Shown here: positions 33,513 through 40,598 of the stretch, one piece after another
Layout of the letters: every line of letters begins with the position of its first letter
Position numbering within the stretch: the stretch's first letter is position 1
Source of the DNA: a virus
Length of the DNA stretch: 49,756 nucleotides
IMG/VR virus record: IMGVR_UViG_3300044577_000130
Coordinates: 1-49,756 of that record
Strand: one strand, 5' to 3'
Position numbers and translations under genes: made by a program
Notes under the pieces: model-generated
What the model was told of the DNA's origin: nothing
What the model saw: the letters and a program-made list of their open reading frames with translations, nothing else
The model's database searches: none

Positions 33513-33983
33513 TCAAACAACCGACGACTCAAAATGATTAACCACAACATAATCCATGAGCCAAAGCGCGTCCGCCTCGTCGTCCGTCTTAATGATAAGG
33601 TTGCCCCACCGCTCCCTAGCCGCATTAAGCATCACGTGCTTGTTAGCCCGGCCACTACCAGTCGCATGTTTCTTCACCGTCGAGGGCGAAACTGCCGTCC
33701 ATGGAATATTCCACTCATACGCCCAGCATTGAGCGATAGCAGTCATCCCATGCAGGGTAGCATTAGCAGCCCGCGATCGGAGCATAGGCGCCAGCTCCAA
33801 CGCCAGAAGCCCCAGCTGCCCCATAGGGACCATCTCCTCGATGTGCGCCTTGAGACGCACGAACCTACCGGGATCGCCAGGAGCGTCCTGGTAGAGCCTC
33901 CAAGAGCCGAATTCCAGGAACCCCTCGTCGGAGCGGCTGGCCCAACCCGTCCTATTGCCCAAATCTAATGCGAGAATCTTCAT
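33513..33983 (-). CDS. ruvC: RuvC-family Holliday junction resolvase-like nuclease
   Basis: The 156-residue protein has KILALDLGNRTGWA (D7), LLALELAP (E63), PSTVKKHATGSGRANK (about 100-115) and KTDDEADALWL (D134/D135/D138), the four-acid RuvC set with the expected spacing and the basic K-loop. I chose the ATG at 33983, with AGGA seven bases upstream, over the one two codons earlier. Phages use such resolvases to debranch DNA before packaging. The start lies 26 bases from the first repeat array, transcribed away from it. Confidence 0.85.
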   Translation of the reverse strand: MKILALDLGNRTGWASRSDEGFLEFGSWRLYQDAPGDPGRFVRLKAHIEEMVPMGQLGLLALELAPMLRSRAANATLHGMTAIAQCWAYEWNIPWTAVSPSTVKKHATGSGRANKHVMLNAARERWGNLIIKTDDEADALWLMDYVVVNHFESSVV

Positions 33984-34009
33984 ATGCATATCCTAAGACA
34001 AAAAACGCA

Positions 34010-34824
34010 TGATACCCATGACTATGGTTCAGCCATTCCGCAGATGATACCCACAAGATCAGTGAAGCCAGCGATATGGTTATACCCAAAAACCGAGTGA
34101 AACCAGTCGACACATGATACCCAAGTAGACAGTAAATCCAGTCTCCGCGTGATACCCACGCAAATCGTGAAGCCAGAAACAGTGTGATGCCCACGATCAC
34201 AGTGCAACCACACGATCGGTGATATCCAGGTCTGTCCGTGCAGCCATGTGGAATGTGCTATCCATGCACCGGGTGCAGCCATTATCAGCGTGATAACCAA
34301 GCTGGTTGTGCAGCCGAGTCATGAGTCATATCCAAGGAAGAAGTGCAGCCAACTTAGGCGTGATAACCATTCGAGGTATGCAGCCAGCGAGTTCGTGATA
34401 ACCATTACGATCGTGCAGCCCATTAGACCGTGATAACCAGCTCAAGTGTGCAACCAACGCAAACGTAATAACCAGAGAACACGTGTAGCCAAGCAGCCCG
34501 TGATACCCACGGTAACGGTGCAGCCACGAATTACGCGGTACCCACCCGTCACGTGCAGCCATGCAATGCGTGATAACCACTGCCGCCGTGCAGCCAGGAA
34601 ACTAGTGACGCCCAATGCTCCAGTGCATCCAGCCATCCCGTGCTAACCATATCTCACGTGAAGCCAATTTCCAGGTTGTAAACAGCTGATGAGTGAGAAC
34701 CACACTCGCCCAAGTGTTACCCAGACTATGTAGCCAAATAATCCATGATGACCAAATTGCCCGTGCAGCCAAGCCGCTTGTGATACCCACGGTTAGAGTG
34801 CAACCAAAACAAAAGCGAGAACCA
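34010..34824 (+). repeat. TIGR-like dual-spacer array 1
   Basis: About 24 copies of repeat R1 (consensus GTGATAACCA or GTGATACCCA) alternate with about 22 copies of repeat R2 (GTGCAGCCA). Both kinds of spacer are 8 bases in nearly all units, so R1 starts fall every 35 bases: 34010, 34045, 34080, 34115, 34150 and so on to 34816. Spacers are all different. The leftmost R2 copies are degenerate (GTTCAGCCA, GTGAAGCCA, GTAAATCCA), and spacing breaks down between 34676 and 34746. The array precedes the Nop-like protein gene. Repeats are shown in plus-strand sense; the transcribed strand is not proven. Confidence 0.9.
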
Positions 34825-34940
34825 AAATGACCGAAGCGAAGCACTCCTTATAACTAAACCAATTTCCAACCCTTCGCAGGTCAATCCTTCGTCAGTTGTG
34901 AAAAGAAATCTCCGCTTCCTCTAACTTAAGGATAATACTG

Positions 34941-35885
34941 ATGGGAACCGCAGTAAAAGAAGCAAAAGACCTGACCGATATAGAGCGATGGCTCGCTCAT
35001 GCACGACTAGAAAAGGATATGCGCGAAGCAGCCGCCGACCTGGCTTATCATGAGATCCAAACACTAGTCCGATTTTATTACACCTACCAAGAATTGAGAA
35101 AGGGCTCGGATAACGTAGTCCGCTCAAAAGATAAAGAATCCAATATCGTCATCGATTGGCTCAGCGAGACCAATCGGCTTATGGAGCTGAACGCTCAAGC
35201 TTCATTCCTCCCATTCACGCAGAAATACCGGGTAGGACGATGGCTCACAAGCATCACCGGAATAGAAAAGGTTAACTCCGCTTGCCTTATGGCATGGATC
35301 GATATCCGAAAGTTCGAGACCGTTTCCCACCTCTGGTCCTACGCTGGACTAAACCCAAACCAAGAATGGAAGAAAGGCGAGCAGCGACCATTCAACATGA
35401 AGCTAAAAACGCTGCTCACCTTCAAAATAGGCGAATGCTTCATCCGAGCCATGAACTCCAAAGGTGCGTACTACGGCCCCCAATATGCAATCCGTAAGAA
35501 GTTTGAGTGGGAACGAAACCTGCGAGGATACAACGATCAATACATTAAAGAACACATTGATAAACTAGGGAAAAGCACCGATGCCTATAAATATTACGCA
35601 GGATTCTACGGCGTCGACGGGGACGAACCCAAGCTATTAGGCAAAGACAAAGGGCAGCCCATGCTACCACCAGGCCAAATCCATAACCGAGCCCGACGGT
35701 GGGCCGTTAAACTGTTCGTATCACACCTGTATGAAGTATTCCATGAGGATTTCTACGGGCGCAAGCCTGTGGACCCCTGGATCATCAACAAGGAACTTGA
35801 TGGCCATCAACACACCCATATCATCCGACCCCCAGGATGGCCTGTTGAAGACGGCCTTGGCCTGGACAAACTATATGAGAAATAG
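34941..35885 (+). CDS. Tas-like protein with Nop/Transposase_20 domain, no visible nuclease
   Basis: An AAGGATA Shine-Dalgarno precedes the ATG. The 314-residue protein begins with helices (about 10-95), followed by a helix-hairpin-helix core ITGIEKVNSACLMAWI and FETVSHLWSYAGLNP (105-139), then RPFNMKLKTLLTFKIGECF (149-167) and a basic helix RARRWAVKLFVSHLYEVF (250-267). The GI-KV-A...W-YAGLNP arrangement and the late basic helix match the C-terminal Transposase_20 part of IS110 transposases and the related Nop domain of TIGR-associated (Tas) proteins. The IS110 DEDD domain is absent and no RuvC or HNH motif is seen. Flanked on both sides by TIGR-like arrays, it is probably the guide-RNA-binding effector, of the nuclease-free type. 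The 34825-34940 gap holds no gene. Confidence 0.75.
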   Translation: MGTAVKEAKDLTDIERWLAHARLEKDMREAAADLAYHEIQTLVRFYYTYQELRKGSDNVVRSKDKESNIVIDWLSETNRLMELNAQASFLPFTQKYRVGRWLTSITGIEKVNSACLMAWIDIRKFETVSHLWSYAGLNPNQEWKKGEQRPFNMKLKTLLTFKIGECFIRAMNSKGAYYGPQYAIRKKFEWERNLRGYNDQYIKEHIDKLGKSTDAYKYYAGFYGVDGDEPKLLGKDKGQPMLPPGQIHNRARRWAVKLFVSHLYEVFHEDFYGRKPVDPWIINKELDGHQHTHIIRPPGWPVEDGLGLDKLYEK

Positions 35886-35897
35886 CCAAACCTGAAG

Positions 35898-36572
35898 TGA
35901 GGCCCATAATCGTCGTGCAGCCACGGCAGAGGTGATAACCATGCTCAAGATGCAGCCACATATACGATGTTTTCCAGTGGTCCAGTGCAGCCATTGATAT
36001 TGTTTTAAACAGTACCCGCGTGCAGCCACGCCTACAGTGTTTTCCAATGAGCCCGTGCAGCCAGAATTGTCGTGATAACCAGTTTCAGCGTGCAGCCAGC
36101 CTAACGGTTTTAAACATGTTCGATGTGCAGCCACATTGCTCGTTCTTACCATCAGAGTCGTGCAGCCAACCCATCGGTTTTAAACATCGTTCAGGTGCAG
36201 CCACATCTTTTGTTCTAAACATAACAGCAATGCAGCCAGAAAAGGTGTTCTTCCACAGATTGCACGTGCAGCCAAATCCAGTGTGATAACCAGCTTGATT
36301 GTGCAGCCACCATCTTTGTTCTAAATACAACGGTAATGCAGCCACCACTGAGGTGAGACCCATAACCGCCATGCAGCCAATCAAATAGTTTTAAACAGGC
36401 CTAGGATGCGGCCCTGTCTGCGGTTTTAAACAAGCAGTTTGTGCAGCCACGAAGGCAGTTTTAAACAGTCATTGCGTGCAGCCAATTGCGTACTTTTAAA
36501 CACGACCGTCGTGCAGCCAGCGAACGAGTTCTTACCAGCTAGCGTGTGCAGCCATATAGAGCGTGGCAACCA
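35898..36572 (+). repeat. TIGR-like dual-spacer array 2
   Basis: Twenty R1 and nineteen R2 copies in strict alternation, R1 starts at 35898, 35933, 35968, 36003, 36038 and onward every 35 bases to 36564, with only a 34/37-base irregularity at 36247-36284. R2 is almost invariant (GTGCAGCCA, four copies ATGCAGCCA). R1 is of several classes here: GTTTTAAACA most often, also GTGATAACCA, TGTTTTCCA, GTTCTTACCA and GTTCTAAACA. Spacers are 8 bases and distinct. It begins twelve bases after the Tas-like gene in the same orientation as array 1, so it could share that gene's transcript. Confidence 0.92.
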
Positions 36573-36610
36573 AAGCCCTCGTGCCTTTAACCGTAAAAGG
36601 AACCCCAAGC

Positions 36611-36862
36611 ATGCAAATTAAACTTACCCTCAATACCGGCGAAGAAATCATCTGCGACGAGCACGAAAAGCTGACAGTACTCGACCGTGCGATACTTGGG
36701 TGCTACTCCACGGCTTCACGAGCAACAGTAGGGCAATATATACTTCTGGTTAAACCTGAAGAATGGCCCGAAAACGATAAATCCGCAATGGCACCGCTCT
36801 GCAAGATCACAGGGATTGAGATCCATGAAGAGATACATGAAAAACCGCGTATCCCCTTCTAG
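36611..36862 (+). CDS. 83-residue protein after array 2, unknown
   Basis: The ATG at 36611, with AAAAGGA upstream, is preferred to one at 36563 lying within the array. The product is beta-rich at the start (MQIKLTLNTGEEIICDEHEK) and acidic; it may bind nucleic acid or protein but no family was recognised. Confidence 0.55.
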   Translation: MQIKLTLNTGEEIICDEHEKLTVLDRAILGCYSTASRATVGQYILLVKPEEWPENDKSAMAPLCKITGIEIHEEIHEKPRIPF

Positions 36863-37034
36863 CCGATACCCACATGATACCGCCGTCGCTAGGCAAATGG
36901 CTCGGACCAATATCTCATTCGCCTTGACAATCAGCAGCATCATGTATGAAGCCCCTATCCGAAACCCAGTCCTTCTGCCCGAACTCGTTCCCCTGGCCAA
37001 AGCCGCTAGAAATATCTTGGAGACCACCAAATGA
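36837..37034 (+). CDS. 65-residue protein, unknown
   Basis: The start is uncertain: ATG at 36837 (65 residues) or 36897 (45 residues). The product contains NISFALTISSIMYEAPIRNP, part of it hydrophobic. It is coupled (ATGA) to the annealing-protein gene. Confidence 0.45.
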   Translation: MKNRVSPSSRYPHDTAVARQMARTNISFALTISSIMYEAPIRNPVLLPELVPLAKAARNILETTK

Positions 37035-37753
37035 CCGAAAAGCTAGCTCAATTTGAATTGGACGGAAACCTGGATCTATGGACCCAAGTATCTGTCACCG
37101 ACCCCAAAATCACCAAGAAGATCGTAAAGGGAAAGGGGTTCACCCTCACTGCAATTGATGCCCAAAGCCAAATCAAAAAGGCAACCGAGATGTTCGGGCC
37201 CTATGGCACTGGCTGGGGACTCAAGGACCTTCGATGGGAAACGATAGCAGACTGCCCCGACCTCTCTCGTGTGCTCCATGCGACCTTCTGGTATCCCGGT
37301 GGCAAATTCGAGATCTCTTCAGATATGCCCTACGTGAGCAAGGGTGAGTGCCACAAGAAACTGCAGACAGACGCCACCACCAAAGCCCTGTCAAAGCTAG
37401 GCTTCAATAGCGATGTATTCGAAGGCAAATTCGATGACAATCGCTACATAGCCGAGCTGGAGCGCGCGAATGCAACCCATAAGGAAATACCTAAGCCACC
37501 AACTATGAAACCTAGCTCAGCGAGCTACATGCGAGCCCATCATGCCATCTTGAACCCCTCGCCAAAGGACGGTCAAACAGAACTCCACTTCATTGACAAA
37601 TGCATTGCAAGGGCCGAGGAGGTCACAGCTAAAGGCGATATCAGCGGTGCCGAATTGCTCAACCTCAAAGAGCTAGCCGGCAAACAGCGTGATAAGCACC
37701 TTAAAGCCAAGGCCAGAAGACCCGAAACCCAAGAAATGGAGGCCCACTTTTGA
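37031..37753 (+). CDS. Rad52-like single-strand annealing protein
   Basis: The 240-residue protein carries IDAQSQIKKATEMFGPYGTGWG near residue 40, a beta-rich segment with VLHATFWYPGG, and then KLQTDATTKALSKLGFNSDVF and FDDNRY (about 115-140), the DA-TKALS-LGF-SDVF-G-FDDN signature of phage Rad52/22-type recombinases. The C-terminal third is charged and disordered, as usual for such proteins. It anneals complementary strands in phage recombination. Position beside RuvC, the PD-(D/E)XK and SNase-like genes suits a recombination block. Confidence 0.75.
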   Translation: MTEKLAQFELDGNLDLWTQVSVTDPKITKKIVKGKGFTLTAIDAQSQIKKATEMFGPYGTGWGLKDLRWETIADCPDLSRVLHATFWYPGGKFEISSDMPYVSKGECHKKLQTDATTKALSKLGFNSDVFEGKFDDNRYIAELERANATHKEIPKPPTMKPSSASYMRAHHAILNPSPKDGQTELHFIDKCIARAEEVTAKGDISGAELLNLKELAGKQRDKHLKAKARRPETQEMEAHF

Positions 37754-37938
37754 GCCAAGCACCAAGAGTGACAATTAAAATCCAATACGATGATGACCAA
37801 TTTATTGTCAGCTATGGCAGCCAGTTCACGGAAACCTATCCGGGAATCGACGAGGCCCTAGAAGGCTTTCGTAAACACTTGCTTCTGTTCCGAGCTGCCT
37901 CCAAAATTACCGGCCATAGAGAGGCAAACAATGAGTAA
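37750..37938 (+). CDS. 62-residue protein with TTG start, unknown
   Basis: TTG at 37750 overlaps the upstream stop (TTTTGA), with GGAGG eight bases before; no ATG lies near. Beta-rich start VTIKIQYDDDQFIVSYG. No family recognised. Confidence 0.5.
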   Translation: MSQAPRVTIKIQYDDDQFIVSYGSQFTETYPGIDEALEGFRKHLLLFRAASKITGHREANNE

Positions 37939-38260
37939 CTTCACCTACTGGCCCCCTGAGGAGGCCCACATCATCGACGAATGGTTCGAAAGGCAGCCCG
38001 AGCTAGGGCCAGTTAGTGACGACAGCACCCAGGAATCGTATCTGGAACGATGGCATCGCCGGCGTATCTGGTTTGGTAAGCATAAAGGCAAGCGACTGGA
38101 CCAGCTCCCCTACGATTACCTCGAGTGGATGTGCACGGCCAAGCTCCACCCAAAGCACAATCAGATGGCTGTAACCTACCTCATCATGATAGATCGTCCA
38201 GAAAAACAGCTCACTCCCACTGGCAAAGCCAACCAAGCATTCAATGAAGCAACCAGCTAA
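37931..38260 (+). CDS. DUF3820-like protein
   Basis: The 109-residue protein contains WFGKHKGKRLDQLPYDYLEWMC, the G-K-x-K-G-x-x-L-x-x-L-P-x-x-Y-L-x-W motif of the small DUF3820/QSregVF-like family found in phages next to recombination proteins. The flanks are polar. Function unknown; an auxiliary DNA-recombination role is suggested by position after the annealing protein. Confidence 0.6.
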   Translation: MSNFTYWPPEEAHIIDEWFERQPELGPVSDDSTQESYLERWHRRRIWFGKHKGKRLDQLPYDYLEWMCTAKLHPKHNQMAVTYLIMIDRPEKQLTPTGKANQAFNEATS

Positions 38261-38335
38261 TGCGGATCCCCGCAATAGCCAATCAGTCGTAACCCGTTTC
38301 TTTCCATGGAATTAAGTAATCAAGGAGACCGAAGC

Positions 38336-38605
38336 ATGAGCAAGATGCCTAGTACCCCAATCCTCCAAATCCTCCGCTACACAAACGGACAAGCCGAAAT
38401 CAGGGTCCGAGCCGCAGGTCGTCGTCGCCTCAAATGGGCCACAGAGGTGCTCCACAGCCTCGGCACGGAGACTGATCAGCCAGACCTGACTCATGCAGCC
38501 AATCTTGCACAAGGCGCCATTACGAAGATCCTGATGCGTCTGGATGACCAAGGACGACTAGGACCGCCAGCACAGAACGACGAGCCCAAGCCTGATGACA
38601 ACTAA
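38336..38605 (+). CDS. 89-residue protein, unknown
   Basis: I chose the ATG at 38336, preceded by AAGGAG. The product is mixed alpha/beta (ILQILRYTNGQAEIRVRAAG then helices). The 38261-38335 gap holds no clear promoter. No family recognised. Confidence 0.55.
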   Translation: MSKMPSTPILQILRYTNGQAEIRVRAAGRRRLKWATEVLHSLGTETDQPDLTHAANLAQGAITKILMRLDDQGRLGPPAQNDEPKPDDN

Positions 38606-38861
38606 GGTAAACTACGCAAAGAATGACGACTGGTACAGAAGACACCACATTCGATACGAGAAACGTGTCGAACTGGAGGGTCTGCTGTGCCAGTCATGCT
38701 CAGGTGCCGGAGGTGAAGTAGATGTGATTCTGGAAGACGGCACGGGCCCTTGGGAGCCATGTGGATGGTGCGAAGGCACCGGATATGTAACTCGATGGCT
38801 GCGAGGTAAATGGCTGAGATACAAGAAAAATCTTAAAGAAACAGGCTCTGGCTATGAGTAA
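38595..38861 (+). CDS. DnaJ-type zinc-finger protein
   Basis: The 88-residue protein carries two DnaJ central-domain motifs, CQSCSGAGG and CGWCEGTG, about 25 residues apart. A basic tail follows. Phages often carry such small CxxCxGxG proteins of unknown role; chaperone or zinc-binding function is inferred from the motif only. Confidence 0.65.
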   Translation: MTTKVNYAKNDDWYRRHHIRYEKRVELEGLLCQSCSGAGGEVDVILEDGTGPWEPCGWCEGTGYVTRWLRGKWLRYKKNLKETGSGYE

Positions 38862-39087
38862 TACCACTCAGAAGCTAACCAACCGGCAACGTGAGATCCT
38901 CGCCATCATCCGGAGCCTCACCAAACGGCGACGCGGTATCCCGCCCACTATCCGTGAGATCGCCGATGTTGCCGATGTGAATATCGCTGCAATCCAAGGG
39001 CATCTCGTTGCCCTGAAAAGAAAGGGGCAAATCAGCCACACCCCCCATATCGCACGGGGAATCCTGGTCACCGGCTCAAAGCCATAA
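38854..39087 (+). CDS. Stand-alone LexA-type DNA-binding domain
   Basis: The 77-residue protein closely follows the LexA N-terminal domain pattern: LTNRQREILAIIRS, then G-PPT-REIADVADV, a HLVALKRKGQI helix and a HIARGI end. The LexA protease half is missing, so it would not self-cleave. It may act as a phage repressor or compete at host SOS boxes. It overlaps the zinc-finger gene and sits next to the CsrA homologue. Confidence 0.8.
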   Translation: MSNTTQKLTNRQREILAIIRSLTKRRRGIPPTIREIADVADVNIAAIQGHLVALKRKGQISHTPHIARGILVTGSKP

Positions 39088-39128
39088 ACCTTCCCATTGC
39101 CCCAGCTTCCCCTATAGTGATGAGAATC

Positions 39129-39323
39129 ATGCCTCTGATCCTATGGAGAAAACCCGGAGAGCAAATCGTTATCGGAGATGATATCTGGATCACCGTCGTT
39201 AAGATCGAAGGAATCCTCGTCCATCTCGCCATCGAAGCCCCAAAACATATTGAAATCGAAAGAGAAGAGCGATATACAGCCAAGAAACTGGGCCTGCCAC
39301 CACCCGAAGACGATGACGAATGA
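39129..39323 (+). CDS. csrA: CsrA/RsmA-family RNA-binding regulator
   Basis: With start at 39129 the 64-residue protein reads LILWRKPGEQIVIGDDIWITVVKI...APKHIEIEREE, matching the CsrA strand order (LIL-R--GE-I-IGDDI, APK-I-I-REE). The LTR of LILTRK is replaced by LWRK. An earlier ATG at 39117 is possible. CsrA dimers bind GGA-loop hairpins and block translation; both structured RNAs in this genome carry a GGAA-loop hairpin. Post-transcriptional control of host or phage RNA is inferred. Confidence 0.8.
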   Translation: MPLILWRKPGEQIVIGDDIWITVVKIEGILVHLAIEAPKHIEIEREERYTAKKLGLPPPEDDDE

Positions 39324-39739
39324 TCTACACCTACAGCCTATTCCCACCCAAAGAGCAGATCAGAGTCATCGACGGCGACTCCATCGCCCTCATGCTCGAC
39401 TATGGCAATAACGTAGCCAGCTACATGACCCTGAGAATCCTAGGTGTTGACTGCCCAGAAATAGGTACAAATGCCGGGAAAGCCGTCAAGAAGGTCGTAG
39501 AGCGATGGATCAGCCAAATTCAACCCGACGATATCCGCATAGAATCGCATGGCCTCGATAAATACAAGGCCAGGTTCGATGGTCATATCCGCCATAAGGA
39601 CGAGATCGACGCCACATTAGCGTCTTTCCTTCTCGAATACCGCCTGGCACGACGCTACGACGGAGGAAAAAGAGATCCATGGTCAGAAGACGAGCTGAAG
39701 GCGGTCGAAAAGGCCGCACTCAAAATGCTAGAAAAATAG
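39320..39739 (+). CDS. SNase-like (thermonuclease family) nuclease
   Basis: The 139-residue protein has VIDGDSIALMLDYG, then LRILGVDCPEIG (catalytic Arg and Glu region) and a C-terminal RRYDGGKRDPWSE, the staphylococcal-nuclease pattern. It cleaves DNA or RNA with calcium in the family. No signal peptide, so it acts inside the cell. Its start overlaps the CsrA stop (ATGA). Confidence 0.75.
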   Translation: MIYTYSLFPPKEQIRVIDGDSIALMLDYGNNVASYMTLRILGVDCPEIGTNAGKAVKKVVERWISQIQPDDIRIESHGLDKYKARFDGHIRHKDEIDATLASFLLEYRLARRYDGGKRDPWSEDELKAVEKAALKMLEK

Positions 39740-39756
39740 ACCGTGGAGTCTCTCAA

Positions 39757-40071
39757 ATGGATCCAACCGCTATCGGCGTGGCCCTCGTAGCCGTCGTCGT
39801 TGTCGTAGATAAGGTCATTTCCATGTTGAAATCACGTGGAATTGACCTGAACAAGCTTTCCAGACAGATAGAAGATCTGCATCAATGGCACAACGTAAAC
39901 GACGATGAGGGGGTGAAAATCTGGTATTTTCGCCGGTCCTTCGAAGATGCAATCCAGAAATTAGCGGATAATATCGAGCTGGAATGCAAGCTACTGGACC
40001 GAATCGACCGCCGGCTAGAAAGGGTGGAAGAGAAGGTGGACAGAGCTGCAGGTGGAAGCCAAATCCATTGA
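39757..40071 (+). CDS. Inner-membrane coiled-coil protein, i-spanin candidate
   Basis: I chose the ATG at 39757, with GTGGAG upstream. The 104-residue protein has one transmembrane helix (about 5-23, AIGVALVAVVVVVDKVI) followed by a charged periplasmic part with a coiled coil at about 70-100. That is i-spanin architecture (Rz-like). The lipoprotein gene at 40599 could be its outer-membrane partner. A holin accessory is the alternative. Confidence 0.55.
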   Translation: MDPTAIGVALVAVVVVVDKVISMLKSRGIDLNKLSRQIEDLHQWHNVNDDEGVKIWYFRRSFEDAIQKLADNIELECKLLDRIDRRLERVEEKVDRAAGGSQIH

Positions 40072-40078
40072 AGTTGAG

Positions 40079-40107
40079 TTGAAATCAAATTGGATACTTG
40101 GTAACAA
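40079..40107 (+). promoter_or_regulatory. Promoter for the second structured RNA
   Basis: TTGAAA, 17 bases, TAACAA, placing the start near 40114, about twelve bases before stem A of the structured RNA, the same geometry as the copy at 30331-30359. Confidence 0.45.
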
Positions 40108-40113
40108 TACAGA

Positions 40114-40546
40114 TTGACAATTCGTGGTGCTTGGCCTTCAAACTCATCGTCGTCGTGCTGTCGACGAATGGGAATTGACAACATACATCAAGTGTTCTTC
40201 ATCGCACACTTGAGAGGGCCAAGCACCGTATGTTGTTAATTTTCTTAGAAAAAGCCTAAAGGACGCATCGGATGCATGGAATGCTATTCCGACCGGAAGG
40301 CATGAAGCCATCAAGACGCTGTGTCTTGGAGAGCAGAACACCCAGCTGTGCGATGAAGAGGGGAACTGGCATTGCCTGGCCCCGTCCGTACAACGAGCAG
40401 GTAGTAGCCGTAAACGTTAGTAGCTCGATGAGTGAAAGCGGTGTTGGCGCTCCGGCGGTGATGAGCCGTCCTCGGTGGATGACCCGTCCCGAATAATCGG
40501 ACAAGCGGCATCAGCTGCAAGCTTCAGCGACAACCTACGTTGGTCA
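40114..40546 (+). ncRNA. Structured RNA, copy 2, with pseudoknot
   Basis: This copy matches copy 1 (30366-30770) throughout, with many substitutions. Stem A is 40126-40138 with 40215-40227 (13 pairs); stem B is 40173-40186 with 40228-40241 (14 pairs, one G-U); the two cross, forming a pseudoknot. Stem B has a wholly different sequence from copy 1 yet remains fully paired, which is strong support. An extra hairpin CAAGTG/CACTTG replaces a short loop. Later CAAGAC/GTCTTG stands where copy 1 has CAAGGC/GCCTTG. A GGAA-loop hairpin and a GGGG/CCCC arm are kept. No ORF of note; the interval to 40598 holds nothing else. Confidence 0.8.
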
Positions 40547-40598
40547 GAGTATGTAACGACCTGGTTGAATTCACAGCAAAAACACTAGGGGAGGAACC

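Noticed and set aside
34022-34844. Several minus-strand frames of 60-100 codons across array 1 (periodic WLH and VIT patterns)
   Set aside because: Their periodic residues are just the 35-base repeats read every 105 bases; the region is a guide-type array, not coding.
34941-35885. IS110-type transposon insertion
   Set aside because: The protein lacks the N-terminal DEDD domain, and no element ends or second copy are seen; the flanks are the arrays.
34010-36572. CRISPR array
   Set aside because: Spacers are 8 bases and two different repeats alternate; CRISPR spacers are far longer and the repeats are one kind. No cas gene is present.
35871-36621. Frames through array 2
   Set aside because: Same periodicity artefact, no Shine-Dalgarno, composition set by the repeats.
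40144-40520. Frames over the second structured RNA
   Set aside because: Not conserved with copy 1; base changes preserve pairing, not codons.
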